A stretch of DNA of 64,000 nucleotides from Paenibacillus artemisiicola (GTDB lineage Bacteria; Bacillota; Bacilli; Paenibacillales; Paenibacillaceae), in assembly GCF_017652985.1 (NCBI RefSeq), contig NZ_JAGGDJ010000001.1, positions 124,001-188,000 on the forward strand, read 5' to 3'. How positions within the stretch are numbered: the first letter of the stretch is position 1; every line of letters begins with the position of its first letter. The notes under the pieces are model-generated. The model did not search any database and was not told the DNA's origin. It worked only from the letters and a program-made list of their open reading frames with translations. Below are positions 18,241 through 26,809 of the stretch, in pieces. A program made the translations under genes and the position numbers.

Positions 18241-18540
18241 TCATTCGACGCCGTCGTTAAAATGCTTCTCGTAATGCTTGTCGCCTTTGTGCTCGAGATC
18301 GCAGACCGTTTTCTCCAGAATTTGGACGATTTGCTCCTTCACCTGCGAGAGTGTTTCGTAGAACAGCACTTCCTCGCTGCCGACGATCCTGTAGCCGTTG
18401 ATCGCGTGCATCGCGGTCAGCAGGCGATGATGCTCCGCCAGCTCGTTGATGGCTTTGAGCGTATGCGCGGTTTGCAGAAACAGATCCTTGTGCTGCTGCT
18501 CGATAAGCCGGCGTTCCAGCAGTGCCATTCGTTCGTTCAT
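18241..18540 (-). CDS. Small predicted helical protein of unknown function
   Basis: I do not recognise a family. The 99-residue product is charged and predicted helical: MNERMALLERRLIEQQHKDL, then AHTLKAINELAEHHRLLTAM, and an acidic/His-rich C-terminus (DLEHKGDKHYEKHFNDGVE). The start at 18540 is chosen because AAGGAGAGG lies 8 bases upstream; the frame is open further but the added sequence is Arg/Pro-rich and looks noncoding. It lies between the repeat element and the terminator of a TetR gene. Confidence 0.65.
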   Translation of the reverse strand: MNERMALLERRLIEQQHKDLFLQTAHTLKAINELAEHHRLLTAMHAINGYRIVGSEEVLFYETLSQVKEQIVQILEKTVCDLEHKGDKHYEKHFNDGVE

Positions 18541-18691
18541 GGATTTCCTCTCCTTCGCTCGCGGGCGACGCGGATTCGGCGCACCGAGGTGGGCCGGTAC
18601 ACTGATTTTTATGAACGGAAGAGGCTCGGCATGACTGCGCGGCCGGCACGGCGGAGGCACCGCCAATTGCGCCGCCGAGCGCGGACGCAGC

Positions 18692-18714
18692 AAAAAAGCC
18701 GCGCGGACGCGGCT
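18692..18714 (-). terminator. Intrinsic terminator of TetR gene
   Basis: On the minus strand a 7-bp AGCCGCG/CGCGGCT stem with a 4-base loop is followed by six T, about 50 bases past the TetR stop codon. Confidence 0.8.
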
Positions 18715-18763
18715 GTTCCGGCTTCCCTATGAACGACCGGCAGGATAGGCGCGAAGGCGTTCG

Positions 18764-19429
18764 TCAATTCAAGGCCCGGTTGAATTTCCCGGCGAAGTGG
18801 TCGATGACGGGCTCGATCAGGGCGTCGTCGAGCAGGTCCAGCTTCCCGGCTTGGAACAGTTGGATCTTTTTGAACCGGTAGTAGTCGCGCAGCACTTCAT
18901 GGACGGTCGTCTGGTTGTGCAGCAGATACTTCACGTTCAAAATCTCGCGAAGCAGCACGTTATCCTGGAGCAGAATGAACTTCTCGTTGATGGCGTTGAA
19001 AATCCCTCTATCCTGGCCGTCCCGGTAGAACCGCAGCGTCTGCTCCTCGCGCTTGTGCAGCACTTGCTTCAGTTCGTCGTACAGCTCGGGAAAGGCAGCT
19101 TGCAAATCCTTCAGGAATACGTCGGATATTTTGCCGACGAGCGCGATCGATTGCTCGAACAGCTGTTGAAACCAGGTCCCGAACGACCGCTCGTCGCCGT
19201 CCTCGGTCCGCTCCTCGAGCTTCTCGATATAATCGATGAAAATCCGCACGACGCCCTCGATGACCTCCTGCTTGGAGGAGAAGTGCTTGTACATCGTGGC
19301 CCGGCTGACGTCCATGCTTTTCGCGATATCGTCCATGCGCAGCGATTGAAAGCCCTCTTTCGTGAAGGAGTCGATCAATTTCTTCAGCAGCTTCGTTCTC
19401 GCCGGATAATCTTGATTCTCGTTCGTCAT
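18764..19429 (-). CDS. TetR/AcrR family transcriptional regulator
   Basis: 221-residue regulator. The N-terminal helix-turn-helix is GFQSLRMDDIAKSMDVSRATMYKHFSSKQEVIEGVV. The C-terminal domain is helical and resembles TetR proteins that control efflux or lipid genes, but no ligand can be inferred. GAGGAG lies about 10 bases upstream of ATG 19429. The nearest gene upstream on the same strand is an EamA exporter separated by a strong terminator, so co-transcription is unlikely. Confidence 0.88.
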   Translation of the reverse strand: MTNENQDYPARTKLLKKLIDSFTKEGFQSLRMDDIAKSMDVSRATMYKHFSSKQEVIEGVVRIFIDYIEKLEERTEDGDERSFGTWFQQLFEQSIALVGKISDVFLKDLQAAFPELYDELKQVLHKREEQTLRFYRDGQDRGIFNAINEKFILLQDNVLLREILNVKYLLHNQTTVHEVLRDYYRFKKIQLFQAGKLDLLDDALIEPVIDHFAGKFNRALN

Positions 19430-19609
19430 ATTCGTCGTCTCCTCAGCCGATACTTTTCTCCGTATTATACATGAGTCGTGAACGGATTACACATATTGCG
19501 CGCGAAAGACAAATTGGATGCACCTTGATCATTCGGGCTCAGCGCGTGCGGCGCGCCTAGAAAATGACACCCTATGCAAGTTCCTCCAAGAACCGATACC
19601 GGCCCGGCG

Positions 19610-19650
19610 AACAAACAAAAAAGCCTCGCAACGAGGCTTTTTTGTTTGTT
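19610..19650. terminator. Bidirectional intrinsic terminator
   Basis: Perfect 19-bp stem (19610-19628 with 19632-19650), 3-base loop, with A and T runs on both sides of the GC core. Ends the EamA gene on the minus strand. Confidence 0.92.
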
Positions 19651-19664
19651 CCAGGCTCGCCGAA

Positions 19665-20573
19665 TTACGGCCGGTCGCCTTCCAACGGGACCCCGGTGCC
19701 GCCGCGCCGCTCTTTTCGCAGCAGCGGCCGGGCGAGCGCGCCGATCAAGCTGCCGAACAGCAGGAGAATGCCGGCGGTCTGCAGCGGGTCCGGGCGGAAG
19801 CCCGTCACGCCGACGTCCAGGAGGATGGCGACGGCCGGGTCCACGAAGACGAGCAGCGACACGGCCGCGGACGGCAAATGCCGGATGCTGCGGAAGAACA
19901 GCAGGTAGACGAAGCCGGTATGGATGACCCCGGTCAGGACGGCGAACCGCCACTGCGACGGATCGAGCCCCGAATAGGACGCGAAACGAACGAAAGGCAG
20001 CAGCGCCAGCGCGCCGATCATCATCTGGATGAGCGTCGTCGCGTACACGCTCGTCCGGCGGACGCTTCGGCCGAGAAGCATCGTCGCGGCGTAGAAGAAC
20101 GCGGCGGCGACGGCGTACAGCATGCCCCGCCAATCGGGCGCCGACGCGCGGAAGCCGTCGGCGCCCATCAGCAGCAGCGTGCCGGCGAAGCAGCCCGCGA
20201 GCGCGACGACCGAACCGGTCTTCAGCCGGTCCCGGAACAGGAAGCTTCCCGCCAGCAGCACGAGCACGGGCGCGAGGTGATAGAGCGAGATGGCGATCGT
20301 GACGGAGATCAATTCGAACGACTTGAACAGGAAGATCCAGTTCAGCACGTTCGTGACGCCGCACGCCGCGATCAGCAGCGTTTCTTTCGCGGACCAGCGC
20401 TCGCGCCCGAAGCTGCCGGACAGCACCCACGCGGCGGACAGGAGGGCGATCGCGCACAGGCAGCGCGCGAAGACGAGCTCGAGCGCCGGCAGTCCGGCAT
20501 GGCGCGAGAAGAAGCCGATCGAGCCGAAGATCGCCATGGCGAGCAGCAATTGCAGCAAAGCGGGTTTATTCAT
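19665..20573 (-). CDS. EamA family (DMT superfamily) transporter
   Basis: 302-residue membrane protein with ten hydrophobic segments arranged as two EamA repeats, e.g. LLLAMAIFGSIGFFSRHAGLPALELVFARC at the N-terminus and RFAVLTGVIHTGFVYLLFFRSIRHLPSAAVSLLVFVDP in the second half. Members export metabolites, amino acids or drugs. The start at 20573 follows GGGAGA by 8 bases; the longer frame upstream reads as noncoding. Divergent from selD, with 187 bases between the two starts. Substrate not predictable. Confidence 0.88.
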   Translation of the reverse strand: MNKPALLQLLLAMAIFGSIGFFSRHAGLPALELVFARCLCAIALLSAAWVLSGSFGRERWSAKETLLIAACGVTNVLNWIFLFKSFELISVTIAISLYHLAPVLVLLAGSFLFRDRLKTGSVVALAGCFAGTLLLMGADGFRASAPDWRGMLYAVAAAFFYAATMLLGRSVRRTSVYATTLIQMMIGALALLPFVRFASYSGLDPSQWRFAVLTGVIHTGFVYLLFFRSIRHLPSAAVSLLVFVDPAVAILLDVGVTGFRPDPLQTAGILLLFGSLIGALARPLLRKERRGGTGVPLEGDRP

Positions 20574-20694
20574 CGCGAACAGTCTCCCGGTCAACGGATT
20601 AGGATGCGCATGCGCAACGTGACAGTTGGTATTGTATGACGAACCGGCGGCCGCTTGCAATGCCGATTTGCGCCTGCGGACGGGCGGTGCCGAT

Positions 20695-20723
20695 TTGATC
20701 GACGGGGTAAATTGAGGTACGAT
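20695..20723 (+). promoter_or_regulatory. Sigma-A promoter for selD
   Basis: TTGATC at 20695-20700, 17-base spacer, TACGAT at 20718-20723, about 38 bases before the selD start. Confidence 0.65.
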
Positions 20724-20760
20724 AAAAGGATACAGGAGATTGGAATGACGGGAGAGGAAC

Positions 20761-21822
20761 GTGACGATCATGAATTCCGAAACAGGCATCAAACTCACTT
20801 CGCTGTCGAGCAAAGGCGGCTGCGGCTGCAAAATCGGACCGGCGGACCTGGAGCAGGTCATTCGCCGTCTGCCGAAGGCCGATCCGAATCCCGACCTGCT
20901 CGTCGGGCTCGATACGAGCGACGACGCGGGCGTTTACCGGCTGAGCGCCGATACGGCGATCGTGCAGACCGTCGACTTTTTCACGCCGATCGTGGACGAT
21001 CCGTACGCGTTCGGCCAGATCGCCGCGGCGAACGCGATCAGCGATATCTACGCGATGGGCGGCAAGCCGCTGACGGGCTTGAACATCGTGGCGTTCCCGA
21101 TCGCGACGTTGGACAAGGGCATTCTGGCCGAGATCATGCGGGGCGCCGCGGATAAAGCGAAGGAAGCGGGCGTGACGATTCTCGGCGGCCATTCCATCGA
21201 CGACAAGGAGCCCAAGTTCGGCATGGCCGTGACGGGCGTCATCCATCCGGACCGCATCCGGACGAACGCGGGCGCGAAGGCCGGCGACCGGCTCATCCTG
21301 ACCAAACCGATCGGCGTCGGCATCATGACGACGTCCATCAAGAAGGACCAGCTGTCGGCCGAAGAGACGGCGCGCGTGACGCAGGTCATGGCAACGCTGA
21401 ACAAGCGGGCCGCCGAGATCATGGACCGCTACGACGTGCATGCCTGCACGGACGTGACCGGCTTCGGCCTGCTCGGACATGCCCTCGAGATGGCCAAGGG
21501 CAGCGGCGCCGCGATCACGATCCGCAAGCGGGACGTGCCGGTGCTGCCGCGGACGCGTGAGCTGGCCGAGCTCGGCTTCGTTCCCGGCGGCACGAAGAAC
21601 AATTTCGCGCATATCGCCGGCAGCGTCACGTTCCCGGACGGCATGGACCAGATCGATCAATGGATTCTGTGCGATGCGGTGACGTCAGGCGGCCTGCTGA
21701 TCTCCGTCGCGGAAGGCGACGCGGACGCGCTGCTCGCGGACCTCTTGGAAGCGGGCGTCGAAGCCGGCTTGATCGGCGAAGTGACGTCGGCGGGCAGCGG
21801 GCATATTCACGTCGAAGCGTAA
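20761..21822 (+). CDS. selD: Selenide, water dikinase SelD
   Basis: Makes selenophosphate from selenide and ATP. The Gly-rich N-terminus carries SSKGGCGCKIGP with Cys21 at the catalytic position that is selenocysteine in some organisms, so this enzyme needs no Sec itself. DTSDDAGVY, TVDFFTPIVDDPYAFGQIAAANAISD and the CTDVTGFGLLGHALEMA motif are typical. 353 residues. The start is GTG 20761 or ATG 20770 (MNSETGIKL); GGAGAGG at 20751-20757 is a bit close to the first and far from the second. It is followed after 60 bases by mnmH, the tRNA enzyme that uses its product. Confidence 0.95.
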   Translation: MTIMNSETGIKLTSLSSKGGCGCKIGPADLEQVIRRLPKADPNPDLLVGLDTSDDAGVYRLSADTAIVQTVDFFTPIVDDPYAFGQIAAANAISDIYAMGGKPLTGLNIVAFPIATLDKGILAEIMRGAADKAKEAGVTILGGHSIDDKEPKFGMAVTGVIHPDRIRTNAGAKAGDRLILTKPIGVGIMTTSIKKDQLSAEETARVTQVMATLNKRAAEIMDRYDVHACTDVTGFGLLGHALEMAKGSGAAITIRKRDVPVLPRTRELAELGFVPGGTKNNFAHIAGSVTFPDGMDQIDQWILCDAVTSGGLLISVAEGDADALLADLLEAGVEAGLIGEVTSAGSGHIHVEA

Positions 21823-21882
21823 CCGGCGGCGGCCCGGCTGCCGTACATCCCGCAACGCGGACGAACGCAAGGAGCAACCGAT

Positions 21883-22944
21883 ATGTTTCAAGACATTACA
21901 CTCGAGAACTGGCGGGCGCTGAAGGACGATGGAGGCATCACGACGATCGACGTCCGGTCGCCGTCGGAATTCCGCTCGGCCACCATTCCGGGCAGCCTGA
22001 ACATCCCGCTGTTCGACGACGAGGAGCGTGCCGAGATCGGCACCCTCTACAAGCAGGTCAGCGTGGAGGCGGCGAAGCAGCGCGGCCTCGAAATCGTGTC
22101 GGCGAAGCTGCCGGCGTTCATTCGCGAATTCGCCGGCGTTCCCGGCAAAAAAGCGGTGTTCTGCTGGCGGGGCGGCATGCGCAGCAAGACGACGGCGACC
22201 GTGCTGTCGCTGATGGGCATTCACGCGTATCGCTTGAACGGCGGCTACCGCGCTTACCGGCAGTACGTCGTCGCTGAGCTGGAGACGATGGCATTCGCGC
22301 CGCGCGCCGTCGTGCTGCACGGCAATACGGGCAGCGGCAAGACGGAAATTTTGCGCCGGCTCAAAGCCCAGGGCCGTCCCGTGCTCGATCTGGAGGGCAT
22401 GGCCGGCCATCGGGGCTCGATCTTCGGCGAGATCGGCCTTCACGCCACCAACCAGAAGATGTTCGACGCGCTGCTGCTGGAGGAACTGTGGGCGACCCGA
22501 AACGAACCGTTCTTCGCGGTCGAGGCGGAGAGCCGGCGGGTCGGCAAGGTCGTCCTGCCCGAGCTGGTGATGCGCAAGAAGGAAGCGGGCGTCGGCATCC
22601 TGATCGAGCTGCCGCTGCGCGAACGGGTGCTGCACATCGTCGGGGATTACAAGCCCTGGGAGAATCCGGAGGCATGCCTGACGGCGTTCAAGCGCATCAA
22701 GGCGCGGCTGCATACGCCGATCGCGCACGAAATCCAGAGCTGCCTGGAGAAGGAATCGTACGAGAAGGCGGTCGAGCTGCTGCTCGTCCATTATTATGAC
22801 CCGCGGTACGCGCATTCCGCGGAGCAATACGAAGAAGCGCCGCGGTACGTCGTCCGGGCCGGCAGCGTCGAAGAAGCCTACCGCGAGACGGAACGGATCC
22901 TGGGCGAGCTGCGGGAGCAGCCGGCGCTCGCGGGCGAGCATTGA
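21883..22944 (+). CDS. mnmH: tRNA 2-selenouridine synthase
   Basis: MnmH (SelU/YbbB) replaces sulfur by selenium in the 2-thiouridine at the wobble position of certain tRNAs, via a geranylated intermediate. The N-terminal rhodanese domain has TIDVRSPSEF and the active-site loop CWRGGMRS (Cys94). A P-loop GNTGSGKT follows at about 147-154. Length 353 agrees with the family. It is downstream of selD in one transcript, so in this neighbourhood selenophosphate serves tRNA modification; no selA, selB or Sec tRNA gene is in the window. Confidence 0.95.
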   Translation: MFQDITLENWRALKDDGGITTIDVRSPSEFRSATIPGSLNIPLFDDEERAEIGTLYKQVSVEAAKQRGLEIVSAKLPAFIREFAGVPGKKAVFCWRGGMRSKTTATVLSLMGIHAYRLNGGYRAYRQYVVAELETMAFAPRAVVLHGNTGSGKTEILRRLKAQGRPVLDLEGMAGHRGSIFGEIGLHATNQKMFDALLLEELWATRNEPFFAVEAESRRVGKVVLPELVMRKKEAGVGILIELPLRERVLHIVGDYKPWENPEACLTAFKRIKARLHTPIAHEIQSCLEKESYEKAVELLLVHYYDPRYAHSAEQYEEAPRYVVRAGSVEEAYRETERILGELREQPALAGEH

Positions 22945-22962
22945 ATGGACGGGATAGTAACG

Positions 22963-23002
22963 AAAAGGTCCGCTACCGGCAATCGCCGAGAGCGGACCTT
23001 TT
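22963..23002. terminator. Bidirectional intrinsic terminator
   Basis: 12-bp stem (22963-22974 with 22991-23002) with AAAA/TTTT ends. It lies between convergent mnmH and the permease gene. Confidence 0.85.
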
Positions 23003-23016
23003 GACGTGCGTATCGT

Positions 23017-24084
23017 TCACAGCGCCAGCTCGCCGACGAAGCCGCAGAGGATGCCGAGCACGACGACGGAAAGCGTGACGAAGGCAAGCACCTTCCGCGG
23101 GAATGCCCTCGAAACGAGCAGCAGGGACGGCAGGCTCACGGCCGGCAGCGTGACGAGCAGCACGGCGGCTGGCCCCGCGCTCACGCCGAGCGACAGGAAC
23201 GACTGGATGATCGGAATCTCCGCCGCGGTCGGAATGACGAACAGCGTGCCGGCAATGGCGAAGAACAGGATTGCTCCCAAGCCGCCATGCAGCCAATTCG
23301 GAAGTTCGAAGCTTTGCAGCACGCCGAGCGCGAGCACGGCGACGATGTACACGGGCACGAGCGTGATTGCCATTTTGAATAAGCTCTTGAACCAAGCGAC
23401 CCACAAGGAGCCTTGCCGAGGCGCGGCTTCGGCGGCCGGCAGCCGCTCCGAGAGGCGCGCGGCCATGGCGCGCGGCGCTTCGAACCGGTTGGCGGCGTAG
23501 CTGACGCCGAAGGTGATCAGCAGCCCGAACGCCACCCGGAGCAAGGTGAATTTCCACGACAGCACGAACGTCATGAAGATCAGCGTCGCGGGGTTAAGCA
23601 GCGGATTGCCCAGCCAGAACGCCAGGCTGGCGCCGGCCGATACCTGCTGCTTGCGCAGGCCGGCGGCGATCGGAGCGGCGCAGCACGTGCACATCATGCC
23701 GGGCAGCGAGGACACGCCGCCGATCAGCGTGCTGCGCATCGACGCGCGACCAAGCACCTTGAGAAGCCAGTTCGCGGGAAGCAGCACTTGGACCATCGAG
23801 CCGACGAGCATGCCGAGCACGGCCGCTTTCCAGATGGCCTTGAAGTACGCCTGCGCGTAATCCAGCGACGATTGCCAGACCGACAGCGCATGGTCGGCGC
23901 CGGCGCCTTTCAAGATCGAGCCGCCGATGGAATGCTTGTCGGCCGCCGTCAAGGCTTTGCCGTAATACGGCCACCATTTGACGTAGGCTAAGCCGGCCGC
24001 GGTAAGGACGAGGAATAGAAGGACGAGCAGCCACGTTTTGCGGTTTGACGCGCTTGGCTGCAAGGTAGGGTTTGCGTGCGACAT
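23017..24084 (-). CDS. ArsP/YraQ-like permease
   Basis: 355-residue membrane protein with about eight to ten hydrophobic segments. The signature SLPGMMCTCCAAPIAAGLRKQQVSAGASLAFWLGNPLLNPATL matches the permease family that includes ArsP, where Cys residues bind trivalent organoarsenicals; the CTCC motif is intact here. A second half-repeat holds IPTAAEIPIIQSFLSLGVSAGPAAVLLVTLPAVSLPSLL. GGAGGT precedes ATG 24084; the upstream frame is spurious. It converges on the selD-mnmH operon. Arsenic or other metalloid efflux is the likely role, but substrate is inference. Confidence 0.8.
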   Translation of the reverse strand: MSHANPTLQPSASNRKTWLLVLLFLVLTAAGLAYVKWWPYYGKALTAADKHSIGGSILKGAGADHALSVWQSSLDYAQAYFKAIWKAAVLGMLVGSMVQVLLPANWLLKVLGRASMRSTLIGGVSSLPGMMCTCCAAPIAAGLRKQQVSAGASLAFWLGNPLLNPATLIFMTFVLSWKFTLLRVAFGLLITFGVSYAANRFEAPRAMAARLSERLPAAEAAPRQGSLWVAWFKSLFKMAITLVPVYIVAVLALGVLQSFELPNWLHGGLGAILFFAIAGTLFVIPTAAEIPIIQSFLSLGVSAGPAAVLLVTLPAVSLPSLLLVSRAFPRKVLAFVTLSVVVLGILCGFVGELAL

Positions 24085-24189
24085 GGGACCTCCGTTTATC
24101 CGATGAGAAGTAGACAGACCTTCTGCATTATAGCACAAACCGGACGGTTAGGGAGCATCGGCGCGGGCAAAAAGCGGCTGCAGAAAAGA

Positions 24190-24209
24190 GGCGGATCGCC
24201 GGATCCGCC
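24190..24209. terminator. Weak hairpin in intergenic gap
   Basis: 8-bp stem (24190-24197 with 24202-24209) followed by TTTC. The 375-base gap from 24085 to 24459 otherwise holds only a candidate promoter and no gene with a start codon. Confidence 0.4.
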
Positions 24210-24381
24210 TTTCGCCGGCCGCGTTAGCGCAACTAAACGCGGCTGTAGTTGATTTCGTACTATTTGCCGGTCAGCGCGGAAGCCGGGAGCGTCTTGTTCA
24301 CGCTCGCGACCTGCGTATGGCCCCTCCTCAAAACATGGCCGCAGTACAGGGTGCATCTATTGCCGGAAGCCCTTCGGCGCT

Positions 24382-24411
24382 TGTCCGCGATCAGCCGCTC
24401 TTGCTATAGTG
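24382..24411 (+). promoter_or_regulatory. Candidate sigma-A promoter for NUDIX-HAD operon
   Basis: TTGTCC at 24382-24387, 18-base spacer, TATAGT at 24406-24411, about 50 bases before the NUDIX start codon. Confidence 0.55.
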
Positions 24412-24459
24412 GAGTCAAGCGTCGACGAAAGCCGTCGCGCATCGGAGGAGGGGAACGCG

Positions 24460-24957
24460 ATGGCGGAGAGCGTCCAATATCGGCTGTACACGATGTGCAT
24501 GATTCAAGACGGGAACCGCGTGCTGCTCGTCAACCGTCCGGACGGGAAGGGCTTTCCCGGCTATCTTGCGCCTGGAGGCAAGGTGGAATTTCCGGAGAGC
24601 ATCGCGGACGGCGCCGTCCGCGAAGCCGAGGAAGAAACCGGCCTCAAAGTGAGCGGGCTCGTCTTCAAAGGGCTGGACGAGTTCTGCGATACGCACCAAG
24701 GCTTGCGTTATATGGTATTCAATTATTTGGCGACCTCGTTCGAAGGCGAGTTGTTGGCGCACCCGCCCGAGGGCGAACTGGTCTGGGTGGAGATCGGGCA
24801 GGCGCTCGAGCTGCCGATGCAGCCGTGGTTCAAACGGCGGTTCCCGCTGTTCTTCGAGCCCGGCACGTTCGAACTGAGCTTCGTTCGCGACGGAAGCACG
24901 AACGAGACGCTAGGCGCGACCATGCGCCATTACGGGCGGGAGACGCAGCCGATATGA
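24460..24957 (+). CDS. NUDIX hydrolase (MutT-like)
   Basis: 165-residue pyrophosphohydrolase. The complete Nudix box is visible: GGKVEFPESIADGAVREAEEETGL fits G-x5-E-x7-REUxEExGU, so the metal-binding Glu residues are present. The N-terminus (LYTMCMIQDGNRVLLVNRPDG) resembles 8-oxo-dGTP diphosphatase-type members. GGAGGAGGGG is 6 bases upstream of ATG 24460. Its stop codon overlaps an in-frame ATG of the next HAD gene, so they form one operon. Substrate uncertain. Confidence 0.88.
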   Translation: MAESVQYRLYTMCMIQDGNRVLLVNRPDGKGFPGYLAPGGKVEFPESIADGAVREAEEETGLKVSGLVFKGLDEFCDTHQGLRYMVFNYLATSFEGELLAHPPEGELVWVEIGQALELPMQPWFKRRFPLFFEPGTFELSFVRDGSTNETLGATMRHYGRETQPI

Positions 24958-24986
24958 CGGCCGATCGGCGAAAGGGAAGCGTGCCG

Positions 24987-25655
24987 ATGCGGACGGAGGC
25001 GGTTTTCTTCGATTTGTACGAAACGCTGATCACCGAATTCGAGGATGGCCGGAGACGGTCGAAACGCGCTTACGACTATGACGGACTTCTCGGGCTTAGC
25101 GCCGAGACGTTCAAGGCCGAGTGGAGCGCGCGCCAAACGCGGCGCATGAACGGGACGTTCCGCGATTATCCGGACGTCCTTCGCGATATTCTCGCCGCTC
25201 GCGGGCTGGCGGTCGACGACCGTGCGGTCCGGTTTTTGCATGAATCGCGTCTTGAAGAGAAGCGCATTCCGTTCGCTCCGATACGGGAGGACGTGCTCGC
25301 GCTGCTAGCGCGGCTGCGGGCGCAGGGCATCAAGCTCGGGCTGATCAGCAACTGCGCGCGGGAAGAGGTCGACGCTTGGGAGAGCTCGGAGCTTGCGCCG
25401 CATTTTGCCGACCGCGTCTTCTCGTTCGAAGCGGGCTGCAGCAAGCCGGATGAAGCGATCTATCGGCTGGCATGCGGCCGGATGGGCGTGAGGCCGGAAG
25501 CGTGCGTCTTCGTCGGCGACGGCGGATCCCGGGAGCTGGAGGGCGCCGAGCGGGCGGGCATGCGGGCGTTCCATGCCTATTGGTACAATACGCATATCGA
25601 GAGCGCGTATCCGAAGCTGACCGCGCCGCTTGAGCTTCTGCGCGTGCTTGGCTGA
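24987..25655 (+). CDS. HAD family hydrolase
   Basis: 222-residue haloacid-dehalogenase-like phosphatase. Motif I is FFDLYETLI (nucleophile Asp, with Tyr instead of the usual general-acid Asp two residues later), motif II LISNC, motif III Lys in SKPDEAIY, motif IV VGDGGSRELEGA. The DxYxT form is common in the HAD-IA subgroup that includes haloacid dehalogenases and some phosphatases. An earlier ATG at 24954 overlaps the NUDIX stop (ATGA), but AAGGGA precedes ATG 24987 more suitably. Substrate unknown. Confidence 0.82.
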   Translation: MRTEAVFFDLYETLITEFEDGRRRSKRAYDYDGLLGLSAETFKAEWSARQTRRMNGTFRDYPDVLRDILAARGLAVDDRAVRFLHESRLEEKRIPFAPIREDVLALLARLRAQGIKLGLISNCAREEVDAWESSELAPHFADRVFSFEAGCSKPDEAIYRLACGRMGVRPEACVFVGDGGSRELEGAERAGMRAFHAYWYNTHIESAYPKLTAPLELLRVLG

Positions 25656-25741
25656 CCGCCGGACTCGGGCGCGGATTATCGGCGACGCCGGTCACTGCGG
25701 CTCCAGCCGGCCGAAGACGGACCGCCGCGCTGCCCGGCAGG

Positions 25742-25771
25742 TTGAATCCCGTCCCGCCGGTGCGTCATAAT
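25742..25771 (+). promoter_or_regulatory. Sigma-A promoter for msrA-msrB
   Basis: TTGAAT at 25742-25747, 18-base spacer, CATAAT at 25766-25771, 48 bases before the start codon. Confidence 0.6.
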
Positions 25772-25818
25772 GCAGGTAGACCATATTCGCCAACGAGCTA
25801 GGGAAAGGGGCGCATCGC

Positions 25819-26787
25819 ATGAAAATCGGGGAGTACGGGACCGAGCCGGCCACGTTTGCCGGGGGGTGCTTTTGGTGCATGGTGAAGCCGTTCGACGAGC
25901 TGCCGGGCATCGTGTCGATCGTCTCGGGGTACACGGGCGGGCATACGGAACATCCGACGTATAAGGAGGTCGGCGCCGAGACGACCGGGCATTACGAGGC
26001 GGTGCGGATCGTGTTTCAGCCGGAGGTGTTTCCGTACGAACGGCTGCTGGAAATCTTCTGGCAGCAGATCGACCCGACCGACGACGGCGGGCAGTTCCAG
26101 GATCGCGGCCATTCGTACCGGACGGCGATCTTCGCGCATGGCGAGCGGCAGCGGGAGCTGGCCGAGGCGTCGAAGCGGGCGCTGCAGAAGAGCGGGCGAT
26201 TCAGGAAGCCGATCGTCACGGCGATTCTGGACGCGGGGCCGTTCTATCCCGCGGAGGACGAGCATCAGGACTATTACAAGACGCACCGGGGGCATTACAA
26301 CAAGTACGTCGAGGCGTCCGGACGGGAAACGTTCGCGAAGCGGCATTGGCATACCGAGCGCGATCGGGAGCGGTGGAAGCGACAGCTGACCGACCGGCAG
26401 TTCCGCGTCACGCAGCTGGGCGAAGACGAGCCGGCGTTCGATAACGCCTCCTGGGACGATGACCGCGCCGGCTTGTACGTCGACGTTCTGAACGGCGCCG
26501 CGCTGTTCGGCTCGGCGGACAAGTTCGCTTCCGGCACCGGGCACCCGGGCTTCTTACGGCCGATAGAGGAAGGGGCCGTCCGGAGGGAGGCGGAGCTCGG
26601 CGGCGGCCGGGCGCGGACGCTGCTGCGCGCGCGGCTGTCGAACGCGTTCCTGGGCGAGCTGCTGCATGACGGCCCCGGCTCCGACAAGCTGCATTACCGC
26701 GTGAACGCCGCCGCCTTGCGCTTCGTGCCCGCCGAAGAGCTAGAACGCGAGGGTTACGGTCGTTATGCCGCCCGAATCAAGCCGTGA
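25819..26787 (+). CDS. msrA: Peptide-methionine sulfoxide reductase MsrA fused to degenerate MsrB
   Basis: 322-residue fusion. The N-terminal MsrA domain reduces methionine-S-sulfoxide; GGCFWC (Cys17) and [16 protein letters not shown] are intact. The C-terminal part (about 185-322) aligns by eye with MsrB ([27 protein letters not shown]), but the catalytic RYCxNSAAL motif reads [11 protein letters not shown]: the Cys is Arg294, encoded CGC, one transition from TGC. The conserved His of HLGHV is also gone (FLGELL), and SGTGWP is SGTGHP. R-sulfoxide reduction by this half is therefore unlikely. Cytoplasmic, monocistronic. Confidence 0.9.
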   Translation: MKIGEYGTEPATFAGGCFWCMVKPFDELPGIVSIVSGYTGGHTEHPTYKEVGAETTGHYEAVRIVFQPEVFPYERLLEIFWQQIDPTDDGGQFQDRGHSYRTAIFAHGERQRELAEASKRALQKSGRFRKPIVTAILDAGPFYPAEDEHQDYYKTHRGHYNKYVEASGRETFAKRHWHTERDRERWKRQLTDRQFRVTQLGEDEPAFDNASWDDDRAGLYVDVLNGAALFGSADKFASGTGHPGFLRPIEEGAVRREAELGGGRARTLLRARLSNAFLGELLHDGPGSDKLHYRVNAAALRFVPAEELEREGYGRYAARIKP

Positions 26788-26809
26788 ACCGCGCGAGGCG
26801 GTCGGGCGG

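Noticed and set aside
24260-24402. Minus-strand stretch reading CTLYCGHVLRRGHTQVASVN and ending in a stop codon
   Set aside because: It looks protein-like but has no usable start codon, is at most about 43 codons, and matches nothing I recognise; possibly a gene remnant.
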